The notes: generated by a model from the letters alone, not told the origin. DNA of 55,617 nt from Acaryochloris sp. IP29b_bin.148 (GCF_028285565.1 NZ_JANQOY010000019.1:1-55617); one strand, 5' to 3'; counted from the first letter of the stretch, positions 19,822 through 29,572 are shown. A program made the numbers and translations.

Positions 19822-20001
19822 TATTTGGCCCCAACTTTAATACAGGACAAAACTCTTTCAAACGAGCTAGGGATAGAATTTCAGGGAGAGAACGATTTCT
19901 CACAACTAGATCCAATACTCATGCTGTTTTTCTAGTCAGCAGCCTAAATTATGCTGCACTAGTTCCCTAAATCACCCATACTGGGGGACTTTAACGATAG
20001 A

Positions 20002-20529
20002 TCATTGAGGCATGGTGTTAGCCGCTAGCGGCCAGCGCTCTAATATTTGCCAAGTCTCTACTGCAGTCCAATCCTGTTGTGGCTGTACCACTGCCAGGGC
20101 ATCGAAAATAAACGTTTTCTTAAGGCTCAAGGATTGAATGATCATCTGCCGTTCTGGTGCGGCCAGTTTTTTGTAAATCAAGCTGATATGGGGCATAAAG
20201 GGTTTGGAGATGTTTACAGGCCATTGCTGATAAACCTTTTGCCGCAAGGCCACCAGTTGATCGGCTAAAGAGGTACGGATATACACCGTTCTGAACAGCT
20301 CTGAGCTATGGTCTAGCCCTTGATTCTGCAGCTGCAAAAAAGGCGTGGCCGCAGCAAGAGTTGAGAGTGAAGCGTGATCAGGGACCTGGAGGTGGCCCGC
20401 AACCGTGACATGAGGGCTAAAATGTGGCGCTTGGTATTGAACGGCAAGCTGGTCAATGATGTCTTGCAAATAAGCATGATCATCGGGTTGGGGAACAAGC
20501 CATAGTGAGACATTTTGCGTCATACCCAT
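20002..20529 (-). CDS. 2H phosphoesterase (2'-5' RNA ligase/cyclic phosphodiesterase-like)
   Basis: A 175-residue protein with the two H-x-T/S-x motifs that define the 2H superfamily: HVTV near residue 41 and HISL near residue 115. The spacing and size match plant-type cyclic phosphodiesterase and LigT-like enzymes, which act on 2',3'-cyclic phosphates or 2'-5' bonds. The physiological substrate is unknown. It is a single gene on the same strand as the oxoprolinase, 180 bp upstream of it. Confidence 0.85.
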   Translation of the reverse strand: MGMTQNVSLWLVPQPDDHAYLQDIIDQLAVQYQAPHFSPHVTVAGHLQVPDHASLSTLAAATPFLQLQNQGLDHSSELFRTVYIRTSLADQLVALRQKVYQQWPVNISKPFMPHISLIYKKLAAPERQMIIQSLSLKKTFIFDALAVVQPQQDWTAVETWQILERWPLAANTMPQ

Positions 20530-20645
20530 TATTTTTTGCCGAAGGAACTAGCAATCCATAATCACCTATACAAGCATTTATGGACACTACAGACTTTGCA
20601 GGAGACTAAAATGCGAATATTGACACTGACTCATCTTGGAGGTCA

Positions 20646-21251
20646 ATGATGGTTGCCAATCCTCAGCCCCAACGCATGACGCCAGAAGAATATCTTGGAT
20701 GGGAAGCTGAACAACCCATTAAGCATGAATACATTGAGGGTCAAGTCTATGGGATGGCAGGGGGGACGTTGCCCCATAATGACATTATTTTGAATCTTTA
20801 TAGCCAACTAAGATCGCACCTACGAAGCAAGGGATGCCGAAGCAATGTTGCTGATGTAAAAGTCCGCATCAGTCCAGCCGGCCCTTACTTTTACCCCGAT
20901 ATGGTGGTGAGTTGTGACGAACGAGATCGTCAAGCCACTGACGCCATCTGCTACCCGATACTTCTCATTGAAGTCCTCTCACCCAGTACAGCAGGGTTTG
21001 ACCGTGGTGATAAGTTCAAATACTACCGTCGTATCCCTACTTTGCAAGAATATGTATTGATTGATGCCGAAAAAGTGGGGGTCGATTGCTACCGCAAAAC
21101 CAGCACAGGCAGATGGGAACTGACAGCCTACCCTGAGCATGCGGCTAATCCCGAAAACCCGGTTCTAGACTTAGTGAGTGTTGATTTTCACTGCCCACTA
21201 GCCTTCGTGTACGAAGCAGTAGAACTACCCCAGCTACCTGAAACCCTCTAA
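20646..21251 (+). CDS. Uma2-family (DUF820) putative endonuclease
   Basis: A 201-residue member of the large cyanobacterial Uma2/DUF820 family of PD-(D/E)XK fold proteins. It opens with MTPEEYLGWEAEQPIKHEYI, then has YPDMVVSC (the catalytic Asp region) and LIEVLSPSTAGFDRGDKFKY (Glu-x-Leu and Lys). These proteins are often present in dozens of copies per genome and their targets are unknown. All likely catalytic residues are kept. It converges on the LRR gene with a 15-bp gap. Confidence 0.9.
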   Translation: MMVANPQPQRMTPEEYLGWEAEQPIKHEYIEGQVYGMAGGTLPHNDIILNLYSQLRSHLRSKGCRSNVADVKVRISPAGPYFYPDMVVSCDERDRQATDAICYPILLIEVLSPSTAGFDRGDKFKYYRRIPTLQEYVLIDAEKVGVDCYRKTSTGRWELTAYPEHAANPENPVLDLVSVDFHCPLAFVYEAVELPQLPETL

Positions 21252-21266
21252 GAGTCTCACTATTAC

Positions 21267-22358
21267 TCAAGTTTCAACTAGCGGCTGATATTGATCTGGG
21301 TCATCAAATCCTGCAATCCAGGCCGCTGCTTGATGGCAAGACTGCATCGCAGGCGGAACGCGGATAATATATTGGTCTGCTGTTGAAGGGCAGAAGACCG
21401 ATAAACAGACCAAATCTTCATCCCCTTCTAAAGGGACTCGGAGTAAACGCCGTTCGCCCCCCGGATCTGCATCCGTATCTAAGACCTCAGCTTGAGCCTG
21501 CAACATAAAACGGTCATAGCCAAAGCGTTCCAAGAGCACACGGCGAATTTCGGCATTGCGTTCCGTCAAAATTTCATCAACGGTAATGGTCTCGGGACGC
21601 AGAACAATACGCTCTTCCACAAACACATCCCGCCACCGCAGTTGTACCCCCTGAAGAGAAGCTGGCATCTGGGTAATGCCTGTATCGGCAATATCAGCCC
21701 AGGAGCTAACGCGTAGTCCTTCGGGCAGTCCTTGTAACCGACTACACCCACTGATATCTAATTGGGCTAAGGGACCGATAGTGGTGGGCAAATCAGTCAA
21801 ACTCACACAGCCACGAGCATAGAGGCCCCCTTGCCCCATATGAATTTGCTGTGGCCAAGTCTGAAGTTGAGGACAGCCTGAAATATCCAAAAACGAGACC
21901 GATAACCCTTCCGGTAACTGGGAGAGCGATCGACAATTGCGTAAAATCAGCGTTCCTACCTTGAGGTGGTCAGGGAGTCTTTCTAGGGATTGGCAATCGG
22001 ATAGATCGAGCTTGTAAGCCACCTGCAACGAATCGGGCAGACGCGAAACGGCCGTTCCTGAGAGGTCTAGTTGATAGCACTTTAAATGGCTAGGCAAATG
22101 GCTAAGACTTGAACAGCCTCTAAGGTTGAGGTTTCGGACCTGTAACTGGGGTGGCAAAGTGATGAGTTGAGAACAGTGATGGAGATAAAGGGTGCTGACC
22201 ACCAAGGTTTCCGGTAGCTGCTCAGAGCGAAGCTGGGGAGAGTTGGCAAAGCTTAAGGGGCCGTCCACTTGCATGGCAGTGGGCGCTTTACCCTCCAGGA
22301 TCAATTGAATCGCTTCCTGGGCAGTAAAGGCGGAGATTTTCAGTTCAGTTGTTTTCAT
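21267..22358 (-). CDS. Leucine-rich-repeat protein with DUF6745-like C-terminus
   Basis: A 363-residue cytosolic protein. Residues about 45-235 hold roughly eight repeats of about 20 residues with the pattern LDLSDCQSLERLPDHL. The last 120 residues (WRDVFVEERIVLRPETITVD, then a segment with GGERRLLRVPLEGDED) match, from memory, the DUF6745 family that often carries such repeats. Function is unknown; LRR arrays usually bind proteins. The small gene at 22399 is 40 bp upstream on the same strand, so the two likely form an operon. Confidence 0.8.
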   Translation of the reverse strand: MKTTELKISAFTAQEAIQLILEGKAPTAMQVDGPLSFANSPQLRSEQLPETLVVSTLYLHHCSQLITLPPQLQVRNLNLRGCSSLSHLPSHLKCYQLDLSGTAVSRLPDSLQVAYKLDLSDCQSLERLPDHLKVGTLILRNCRSLSQLPEGLSVSFLDISGCPQLQTWPQQIHMGQGGLYARGCVSLTDLPTTIGPLAQLDISGCSRLQGLPEGLRVSSWADIADTGITQMPASLQGVQLRWRDVFVEERIVLRPETITVDEILTERNAEIRRVLLERFGYDRFMLQAQAEVLDTDADPGGERRLLRVPLEGDEDLVCLSVFCPSTADQYIIRVPPAMQSCHQAAAWIAGFDDPDQYQPLVET

Positions 22359-22398
22359 AAGCCCAAGCGAAGAGGAAGAGCATCAGATAGGGTGGACT

Positions 22399-22698
22399 TC
22401 AGTCAACGATTCTGCGAATCGCATGGGGGGTATATTCCCGCTGCTGCCACACTCGGTAAGTCCCCTGCGGTAAGGTAATGGGCTGATGCTCTTCGTGAAT
22501 CACTCTGGCCTCTGGACTGACGATGCGGAGGAACAATTGCCCTTCAGCTTCAAAAAGTTCAGCATCTCCTACCCGTTCAATGCGATGACTATGCCCAGTG
22601 ACTTCACCATGAGCCAGAATACAATGATGCTTTTTATGGGCATCCGGGGGAATCGTGGCAACTGCACCGATTAATACATCTCCATGTCGCCACAACAT
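22399..22698 (-). CDS. Conserved hypothetical, 99 residues, partner of the LRR gene
   Basis: From ATG 22696-22698 it reads MLWRHGDVLIGAVATIPPDA, then a histidine-rich core KKHHCILAHGEVTGHSHRI and EEHQPITLPQGTY. The frame extends 34 codons further upstream, but that part overlaps the divergent promoter and has no conserved look. The histidines could bind a metal or shape a small beta-barrel of the cupin kind, but no catalytic claim is possible. It is cotranscribed with the LRR/DUF6745-like gene by position. Confidence 0.65.
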   Translation of the reverse strand: MLWRHGDVLIGAVATIPPDAHKKHHCILAHGEVTGHSHRIERVGDAELFEAEGQLFLRIVSPEARVIHEEHQPITLPQGTYRVWQQREYTPHAIRRIVD

Positions 22699-22834
22699 CT
22701 CAAATATCCTCAAACAATTGCAGTTCAATTGTACTATATGAAATTCTGGAATGACCAGCCAGCCTGCAGAAGCCCCGCTGGAGCCAGGATACTTGTACAC
22801 TGCATGTAGAGTGCTTTATTTCGCCCCCAAATTT

Positions 22835-23344
22835 ATGGTTCACACATTTATCTCACTGGTCTTAATTGGACTACTGTCCCTGGGTAATGCGGGGCTGATT
22901 CCGACTGAATCTAGCCCGGTGCTCGGTGCTCTGCCTGGTGCAGCCCGACTGTTTGCAGGGACACCGCCAGAGTTAGGGGTACATGAGGGGCAACTCGCTC
23001 CCTGTCCCGAGTCTCCCAATTGTGTGGTCAGTCAAAATGCGGATGCGGACCATGCGATCGCACCCTTGTCTTACGGTAGCGATCGCACCGTTGCCCGCGA
23101 AGCAGTCCTCAAGGTGCTGAGTGTTGTCCCTCGTACTCAGGTGGTGGAGCAAACGGAAGATTATATTCGGTTTGCCTCGGGAAGTCGACTCTTGGGATTT
23201 GTGGATGATGGCGAGTTTTATTTCCCGGCCGAAGATAATATCATTCAAGTGCGCTCGGCAGCACGATTGGGTAACTCTGATCTCAGCGTCAATCGCCGCC
23301 GCCTTGAGCAAATTCGCCTCGCGCTCCGGGACTTAGGTGTATAG
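22835..23344 (+). CDS. DUF1499 domain exported protein
   Basis: About 169 residues from ATG 22835, which begins with a signal sequence (MVHTFISLVLIGLLSLGNAG); another in-frame start at 22751 adds 28 residues without clear purpose. The DUF1499 domain spans the rest: CPESPNCVVSQ, YIRFASGSRLLGFVDDGEFY and the final DLSVNRRRLEQIR. Role unknown; the family is widespread in phototrophs. The next gene starts two bases after its stop, so they form one operon. Confidence 0.85.
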   Translation: MVHTFISLVLIGLLSLGNAGLIPTESSPVLGALPGAARLFAGTPPELGVHEGQLAPCPESPNCVVSQNADADHAIAPLSYGSDRTVAREAVLKVLSVVPRTQVVEQTEDYIRFASGSRLLGFVDDGEFYFPAEDNIIQVRSAARLGNSDLSVNRRRLEQIRLALRDLGV

Positions 23345-23346
23345 CC

Positions 23347-24507
23347 GTGATCAAACTGCTCCGGTGGATGTTGCCACTCCTCTGCTGTGTGTTGTTAGTG
23401 GGCTGCAGCTTGCCCCAAGTGAAGGCGGAAGACCGTGTTTTTTTGAATCTATCCTTAGACTATTTGGGCGACTATCAGCTCTATCCCACGGAATTTGACA
23501 ATACTCCGGTGGGAGGCATTTCGGCCCTGACCTATGATCGAAAGCGCGATCGCATCTATGCCTTGTCTGATGATCGAACACAACCTCGGTTTTATACCCT
23601 CCAGCTCCAGCTCGATCAATCCAATCCAGACCGTCCTCAACTGAAGACCCTGACGCTCGAAGACGTCACCTTGCTCAAAGACGAGCAGGCCCAACCCTAC
23701 GCCGTTGACCAGATCGACCCAGAAGGACTGGCCCTGACCCCCCAAGATACCCTTTGGATCAGTAGCGAAGGGGTGGCGTGGCGACAAAGTCCACCGGCTT
23801 TAATGGAATTTGATCGTCAAGGTCAGTGGCAGCAGCAACTGCCACTGCCTAAGCATTTTTTGGCGATCCCTGCAACCGATGATAATCCCGATCCACCCCC
23901 CCACGGTATTGACAATAATCGGGGCTTTGAAGCCCTCACCCTAAGTCCCGAAGGGGACCGCATATTCGCCGTTACAGAAGCACCGTTACAGCAAGATTAT
24001 CCCGATCCTCAGCTTGAGGATCCAGAGGAGCCACGGTTTTATAACCGCCTTCTCCACTATTGGCTGGGTGAACCGCAGCCTCAGCTGTTGGCCGAATATC
24101 TCTATCCGCTGCAACCTGCAGGTTTGTTGAAGGGCATTAATGGTTTAACCGAACTTTTATCGGTGGATAACGGCGGCCATTTTCTCAGCCTGGAACGCTC
24201 CTACAGCCCCATCACTGGGTTTAATGCCCAGATCTTTCAGATCACAACCGCACTGGCCAGAGATACCTCCAAACTCGATCAGATTCCCACTGAGTTAGCG
24301 GGGATTACGCCCATTCAAAAACAGTCTCTGTTTGAGTTGAAGCAACTTCGGATGCCCGTTAGCAACTTGGAGGGGATGACATGGGGACCGGTGTTAGCGG
24401 ATGGTAGCCCCTCACTGGTACTCGTGAGTGATAACAACTTTGACGCCGATCAGCCCACCCAGTTTCTGCTCTTTCGGCTGCGCCAAAATCGACAACGCGT
24501 TTCTTAA
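23347..24507 (+). CDS. Phytase-like esterase family lipoprotein
   Basis: A 386-residue secreted protein with a lipobox (VLLVGCS), so a lipoprotein. After it come GGISALTYDRKRDRIYALSD and NRGFEALTLSPEGDRIFAVTE, repeating blade-like strands of the 'esterase-like activity of phytase' beta-propeller family. It probably cleaves phosphate or carboxyl esters outside the inner membrane, but activity in this family is poorly defined. Start is GTG 23347. It follows the DUF1499 gene by two bases and overlaps the end of lepB by four bases tail to tail. Confidence 0.85.
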   Translation: MIKLLRWMLPLLCCVLLVGCSLPQVKAEDRVFLNLSLDYLGDYQLYPTEFDNTPVGGISALTYDRKRDRIYALSDDRTQPRFYTLQLQLDQSNPDRPQLKTLTLEDVTLLKDEQAQPYAVDQIDPEGLALTPQDTLWISSEGVAWRQSPPALMEFDRQGQWQQQLPLPKHFLAIPATDDNPDPPPHGIDNNRGFEALTLSPEGDRIFAVTEAPLQQDYPDPQLEDPEEPRFYNRLLHYWLGEPQPQLLAEYLYPLQPAGLLKGINGLTELLSVDNGGHFLSLERSYSPITGFNAQIFQITTALARDTSKLDQIPTELAGITPIQKQSLFELKQLRMPVSNLEGMTWGPVLADGSPSLVLVSDNNFDADQPTQFLLFRLRQNRQRVS

Positions 24508-25178
24508 TCTGCAATCACTAACTCCGCTTCGGGTAAGGTACCAATGCGGTTAAAGGGTAAAAACCGAAAAATCGCTCGACCCACCAAATCGTCATGGGCC
24601 ACCAGCCCCCAACAGCGGCCATCATAACTATTGCCCCGATTGTCGCCCAACACCAGGTAATGATTAGCGGGAATGGTTTGGGGTTTAGATAAAAAGATGG
24701 GAACGGGGGGATCGATGGGTTTGCTATGGAGTTCAGCCGTTTTAAAGTTGTTGCCGCATGAGTCTGAACTGGGACTGGTGGTGGTCTTGTCCGCAGTATA
24801 GTTTTCCTGAATCGATTGGCCGTTGAGCCACACAATGCCTTCTTTGATTTCGACACGATCGCCGGGAATACCAACCACTCGCTTAATAAAGGCTTCTTCG
24901 AACTTGGCTCTTTTTAAGGATTTTGTGGGATTAAAAACCACAATATCGCCCCGCTCAGGCTTGCGAAAACGATAGGTGACCTTGTCAATAATTAAGCGAT
25001 CATCCACTTGCAGCGTGGGCTGCATCGATCCAGAGGGAATAAAACGAGCTTCCGCCACAAAGGTCCGAATTCCAAAGGCTAGCAATAAACTTAAGCCAAC
25101 CGTCTTGGCTGCTTCTACCCACCAAGCCTCTTCTGGTTGTTCAGTTTTATTCAGATCAGGCGTTTCGGGTTGCGTCAT
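24504..25178 (-). CDS. lepB: Signal peptidase I
   Basis: A 224-residue inner-membrane protease that removes signal peptides from exported proteins. One N-terminal membrane segment (VGLSLLLAFGIRTFV) precedes the catalytic serine in FIPSGSMQPTL and the catalytic lysine in FIKRVVGIPGDRVEI. The C-terminal box GDNRGNSYDGRCWG is complete. This is the usual cyanobacterial form with a single membrane anchor. It stands alone and is convergent with the phytase-like gene. Confidence 0.96.
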   Translation of the reverse strand: MTQPETPDLNKTEQPEEAWWVEAAKTVGLSLLLAFGIRTFVAEARFIPSGSMQPTLQVDDRLIIDKVTYRFRKPERGDIVVFNPTKSLKRAKFEEAFIKRVVGIPGDRVEIKEGIVWLNGQSIQENYTADKTTTSPSSDSCGNNFKTAELHSKPIDPPVPIFLSKPQTIPANHYLVLGDNRGNSYDGRCWGLVAHDDLVGRAIFRFLPFNRIGTLPEAELVIAD

Positions 25179-25415
25179 AGAGTTCAGATCAAGGGTGGCT
25201 TTTCAGGCCTTTTAGGGAGGGAAGTGACAGTATCAACATCAGTTTTCCCAGTAACATTGATTTATAGCACAATCTTGTTGAACCCAGACTTGCGTTGAAT
25301 TACAACTGCTCAGCCCTCAAGGCTGGCTCCACCAAAATCAGGGTTAAAAATGTTGGAGAATCGCAGTGTATTGGGGATGTCAATCGATATTTAATCAGGA
25401 GAACTGATAAATTCT

Positions 25416-25694
25416 CTACTGAGCCGGATAACGAGGGCTAAATGCGGCTACCTCTCCTACGGATAGGGGGGCAGAAAACAGATAGCCCTGAGATTTGAGG
25501 CAGTCTTGCGATCGCAAGTCCCAATACTGCTGCGGGGCTGCAATGCCCTCCGCTGTCGCATCCAGGGTCAGGCTGTGGGAAAGCGCTAACAGCGTTTTAG
25601 CGATTTCAGTATTGGGATTTTCAGTGCCAATTTCCTTGACGAAGGACCGATCAATTTTAATCGCATCCATAGGCAGTTGAATGGACAGGACAGT
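25416..25694 (-). pseudogene. EAL-domain relic (C-terminal fragment)
   Basis: About 92 codons of the end of an EAL (c-di-GMP phosphodiesterase) domain: QLPMDAIKIDRSFVKEIG, AKTLLALSHSLTLDATAEGI and SQGYLFSAPLS. The EAL motif and most metal-binding residues would lie upstream and are absent; the family-like sequence stops around 25694. A full domain is about 240 residues. It is therefore a truncated, nonfunctional remnant of a signalling gene. Confidence 0.8.
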
Positions 25695-25867
25695 AGGTGA
25701 AGAGAAACCCTAGCCTGCAGCATAGGTTATCGCTCAGCCTCCCACTCGGTCATCGATTCTGAGACAATAGACAGTTGAGCAAGGTAAATAGTCTCAAACC
25801 TAGTTCTGCCACTAGCCTGTCGTCATTACCTTCTCTTGTATCTGCGTCGTGAAAAGAAGAGACCCTT

Positions 25868-27553
25868 ATGTCTGACAATCGCAATAGCCAAGTCGTCACT
25901 CAAGGTGTTCAACGGGCACCGAACCGGGCCATGTTAAGGGCCGTGGGGTTTGGAGATGAGGATTTCACCAAACCGATTGTCGGATTAGCGAATGGTTACA
26001 GTACGATTACTCCCTGCAATATGGGGATCGATTCCCTTGCAACTCGAGCAGAGGTCAGCCTGAGAACCGCAGGATCCATGCCTCAGAAGTTCGGTACCAT
26101 CACCATTAGTGACGGTATTTCCATGGGCACCGAAGGGATGAAATATTCCTTGGTTTCTCGCGAAGTGATTGCCGACTCCATCGAAACCGCTTGCAAGGGG
26201 CAGAGTATGGATGGGGTGTTAGCGATTGGCGGTTGTGATAAAAATATGCCCGGTGCCATGCTAGCGATGGCCCGGATGAATATTCCCGCCATTTTTGTCT
26301 ATGGCGGTACGATCAAACCCGGCCACCTGGATGGCAAAGATCTAACCGTCGTCAGTGCCTTTGAAGCGGTGGGGCAGCATAGTGCTGGACGGATCAGTGA
26401 AGCTGAGTTAACGGCAGTCGAAAAACATGCTTGTCCGGGTGCTGGATCCTGTGGCGGGATGTATACGGCGAATACGATGTCGTCCGCGTTTGAGGCAATG
26501 GGGATGAGCCTCATGTATTCCTCGACAATGGCGGCGGAAGATGAGGAAAAAGCCGTTAGTGCAGAACAGTCGGCCACTGTACTAGTAGAAGCGATTCGCC
26601 AACAAATCTTGCCTCGGGATATTCTGACCCGTAAAGCCTTTGAAAATGCCATCGCCGTGATTATGGCTGTGGGCGGTTCCACCAATGCGGTTCTCCACCT
26701 GCTGGCGATTTCCCGTGCTGCGGGTACGCCGCTCACCCTGGATGACTTTGAAACCATCCGAGCTAAAGTCCCTGTGATTTGCGACCTCAAGCCCTCGGGG
26801 CGCTACGTTGCCACGGATCTCCATAAAGCGGGTGGTATCCCTTTGGTGATGAAAATGCTGTTGGAGCACGGTCTTCTTCATGGTGATGCCCTGACAATCA
26901 CGGGTAAAACGATTGCGGAGCAACTGGCCGATGTGCCCTCGGAACCCTCTCCAGACCAGGATGTGATCCGGCCCTGGGACAATCCCATGTACAAGCAAGG
27001 CCATCTGGCTATCCTGCGGGGGAACCTAGCGACGGAAGGTGCAGTTGCCAAAATTACGGGCATTAAAAACCCTCAAATTACGGGTCCAGCTCGCGTATTT
27101 GAATCGGAAGAGGATTGCTTGGCTGCAATTTTGGCAAACAAGATTCAGCCCAATGATGTAATTGTGGTGCGGTACGAAGGCCCGAAGGGCGGCCCGGGGA
27201 TGCGAGAAATGCTAGCGCCCACCTCTGCCATTATTGGGGCAGGGTTGGGGGATTCGGTGGGATTAATTACGGATGGCCGATTCTCAGGGGGCACTTACGG
27301 CATGGTCGTAGGACATGTGGCCCCAGAAGCTGCGGTGGGCGGGACGATTGCCCTGGTGCAGGAGGGAGACATGATTACGATTGATGCCCATGCCCGGAAG
27401 TTGGAGGTACATGTATCGGATCAGGAGTTGGAGGAGCGGCGAGCTAAGTGGGAGCGGCCTCAGCCTCGATATACCACAGGGGTGTTGGCGAAGTATGCCA
27501 AATTAGTTTCTTCCAGCAGTGTTGGTGCAGTGACGGATCTAGATATTGTCTGA
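25868..27553 (+). CDS. ilvD: Dihydroxy-acid dehydratase
   Basis: A 561-residue iron-sulfur dehydratase of valine, leucine and isoleucine biosynthesis, converting 2,3-dihydroxy-acids to 2-keto acids. Cluster cysteines are seen in [15 protein letters not shown] and [14 protein letters not shown]; the C-terminal domain has [13 protein letters not shown] and [12 protein letters not shown] segments and the catalytic serine region [11 protein letters not shown]. It is complete. Part of its sequence (27023 to about 27164) recurs in a decayed form at about 29895. Confidence 0.97.
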   Translation: MSDNRNSQVVTQGVQRAPNRAMLRAVGFGDEDFTKPIVGLANGYSTITPCNMGIDSLATRAEVSLRTAGSMPQKFGTITISDGISMGTEGMKYSLVSREVIADSIETACKGQSMDGVLAIGGCDKNMPGAMLAMARMNIPAIFVYGGTIKPGHLDGKDLTVVSAFEAVGQHSAGRISEAELTAVEKHACPGAGSCGGMYTANTMSSAFEAMGMSLMYSSTMAAEDEEKAVSAEQSATVLVEAIRQQILPRDILTRKAFENAIAVIMAVGGSTNAVLHLLAISRAAGTPLTLDDFETIRAKVPVICDLKPSGRYVATDLHKAGGIPLVMKMLLEHGLLHGDALTITGKTIAEQLADVPSEPSPDQDVIRPWDNPMYKQGHLAILRGNLATEGAVAKITGIKNPQITGPARVFESEEDCLAAILANKIQPNDVIVVRYEGPKGGPGMREMLAPTSAIIGAGLGDSVGLITDGRFSGGTYGMVVGHVAPEAAVGGTIALVQEGDMITIDAHARKLEVHVSDQELEERRAKWERPQPRYTTGVLAKYAKLVSSSSVGAVTDLDIV

Positions 27554-27616
27554 TGCTTCGATTGCAGCCAGCAGTTTAGGAATGCTCTATCAGACGTTGC
27601 AAGGGAAAAATACAGT

Positions 27617-27662
27617 AGTGCTCCACTCAGGACTGGCTCTGTCGCCTATCCTGTGGAGCACT
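27617..27662 (-). terminator. Hairpin between convergent ilvD and muramidase genes
   Basis: AGTGCTCCAC (27617-27626) and GTGGAGCACT (27653-27662) form a perfect 10-bp stem. In the minus direction the stem is followed by CTGTATTTTT, a usable T-run, so it best fits termination of the muramidase transcript; it may also stop ilvD. Confidence 0.55.
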
Positions 27663-27692
27663 CCTCCGTCATCTTGACCTCTTTGAGAGCGG

Positions 27693-29207
27693 CTACTGAT
27701 AGACACTGACAAAGACGGTGGCACCCGGCTGATCATACAAGGGCACAACTTTGTCCCGCAGATCTTGGTTGTACATTCTGATGCAACCTAGGGTCGAGAA
27801 CAGAGATTGCTTGGGTTTCCATGCGCCCGGCCATCCGCAACCGCTACCGCCGCCATGGATCATAATCCCTGCCCGACCTAGACCCGCTTCTTGGTTTTCT
27901 AATTCAACCAGGTCGATACTATACCAGCCATAGGACATGCGATCGCGAGTATAGTTCGCATGCTCACCGGCTTGTTCATAGTCCCGATAGATTTGCCCGC
28001 ATTTGTACAGACCTGCTGGGGTATCGCCATGTTTGCCAAAGAAATTGTCCTCAAATTGGCCGCGACAGAGGCACTGTACTTCCCACATTAGCGTGCCGCT
28101 ATGGTCATAGCACTTGATTTTGCCGACGGCATCATTGGCGACTAGATGGTAGTCTCCTGGTTTGAAGCCATGAGCATCTGGATGGGACTTGGGACCTTTC
28201 ATGCCCGCAACAGCCTGGGGCTGCCGAGGACCAGAAGGTTGAGTGGGTGCTGAGGGGGTTGGGGTTATTTTGGGTTCAAACCCTTTCACCGACGGCGGAT
28301 TGGTTTTAAGCCGCTGTTCAATGGGTTCGCAATCCTGGGCAGTCTGAATTTCCTGGGCAGCAGCAGCACAGGCGGTTTTTGGTGCTTCGCCGCACCAGAC
28401 TTTGGCCTCGGCATATCGGCGGCGACCTAGCCCCACCTCCACATTTTCGCCAGGGTTCCGGTACATCATCAGGGTACCGGGTACTGCCTGCCAATCTTTC
28501 TCCTTTAAGTTGCCCGTGATGGTTTTATGGTTTGGAGAGCCATAAAAGTCAGCGCCATTATTGTAGGCAAAGCTGGTTAAAGCAGCCCGCTGTTTATCAG
28601 TCATTTCATCCCAATGGGGGATGGTCGATTGCAACTTGCTCCAAAAGTCTTTGTGGCAAATGTAGTCGTATAACGCGTCCGCTTCAGTTTGGGTGATAAT
28701 GTCTCCCATCTGGATAGCCGAACCATCTTGATAGTAGGTACTGCCCCAACCGATAGTGACAGGTAGGCCACCACTTCCAGCTCTCGGATCAGGGTAAGCT
28801 TGAATTCGCCCATCCGGTAATTTCTTTTGACAGCCTTCGTAGAAATGGTTAAGTTGGGCGACCTCTGGGGGTAATAAGGGGGCGGATACCGTCTCCGGCT
28901 GGGAGGGGGTAGAAGCCGGTTCGGGTAATGTCAGGACCTCTGGTTGATCCCAGGCATCGTCTGGAATATTCCACGATACTGGATTAATATATCGGGTAAC
29001 CCCCATTTCAATCGTCGGGTAGTCATCGTGCCAGGTATAGGGTCCTGCTAAGATAATCTCTGCCAACTGAGGATTAACCGCAGACACTTTAATGACGCCT
29101 AAGATCCCGCCCTCATACACTTTCGCCAATCGGTTTAAGGGTTGATCTTGAGGTTGATCTGGCAAAGGTGCTAAAAGAGTATTCTTCTTCGCTGTAATAA
29201 ACGGCAT
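27693..29207 (-). CDS. GH24 muramidase fused to an L,D-transpeptidase (YkuD-type) domain
   Basis: A 504-residue two-domain peptidoglycan enzyme. The middle (about 115-275) is phage-lysozyme-like GH24: catalytic Glu in HFYEGCQKKL, Asp in YPDP and Thr in TIGWGST, keeping the E-D-T triad. The C-terminal 150 residues end in the YkuD signature, with His in IMIHGGG and Cys in STLGCIRMYNQD. Between them is a Pro-rich linker with cysteines. No clear signal peptide is seen, so export may use the small membrane protein encoded upstream, whose stop overlaps this start by one base (TAATG). The combination of glycan cleavage and peptide cross-link chemistry is unusual. Confidence 0.85.
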   Translation of the reverse strand: MPFITAKKNTLLAPLPDQPQDQPLNRLAKVYEGGILGVIKVSAVNPQLAEIILAGPYTWHDDYPTIEMGVTRYINPVSWNIPDDAWDQPEVLTLPEPASTPSQPETVSAPLLPPEVAQLNHFYEGCQKKLPDGRIQAYPDPRAGSGGLPVTIGWGSTYYQDGSAIQMGDIITQTEADALYDYICHKDFWSKLQSTIPHWDEMTDKQRAALTSFAYNNGADFYGSPNHKTITGNLKEKDWQAVPGTLMMYRNPGENVEVGLGRRRYAEAKVWCGEAPKTACAAAAQEIQTAQDCEPIEQRLKTNPPSVKGFEPKITPTPSAPTQPSGPRQPQAVAGMKGPKSHPDAHGFKPGDYHLVANDAVGKIKCYDHSGTLMWEVQCLCRGQFEDNFFGKHGDTPAGLYKCGQIYRDYEQAGEHANYTRDRMSYGWYSIDLVELENQEAGLGRAGIMIHGGGSGCGWPGAWKPKQSLFSTLGCIRMYNQDLRDKVVPLYDQPGATVFVSVYQ

Positions 29208-29572
29208 TACCAGCCCTCCTGTAAAACGGCGGTTAATTCTTTCTCAGGGGTTTGGACCTTGATGATTTTGGAGGTAGATGAAACCACTTCAGTGGATGGT
29301 ACAGCTACGGTTTGAGGGACTGCCACTTTTGTGGGCAAACCATTGGATGCAAGCTGTTCGTCTCGCTCTGAGAATTTTTGCAAGCCCTTCATGCCTGCAC
29401 CGCCAATGGTTAAGGCCCCGGTCAGAATGTATAGGTTTTCTGAGAACGCTTTCCCTCGCCATTCTCCAGCACCCATCGTAATGGCGAGGCCAAGTCCCAC
29501 CAAAACCGATGCAGTGGTCTGCAGCCTCCCTGAGGATCGCTTGCCTTTATCGTCTTGAAATATTCCGGGCAT
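29207..29572 (-). CDS. Small membrane protein coupled to the muramidase, holin-like
   Basis: About 121 residues from ATG 29570-29572, which has AAGGAG eight bases upstream. Two hydrophobic segments (TTASVLVGLGLAITMGAG and LYILTGALTIGGAGM) are followed by a charged tail. Size, hydrophobic hairpin and a start-stop overlap with a lysozyme gene recall phage holin-endolysin pairs, but no sequence match to a holin family is recognised. It may help the muramidase/transpeptidase across the membrane. Confidence 0.6.
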   Translation of the reverse strand: MPGIFQDDKGKRSSGRLQTTASVLVGLGLAITMGAGEWRGKAFSENLYILTGALTIGGAGMKGLQKFSERDEQLASNGLPTKVAVPQTVAVPSTEVVSSTSKIIKVQTPEKELTAVLQEGW

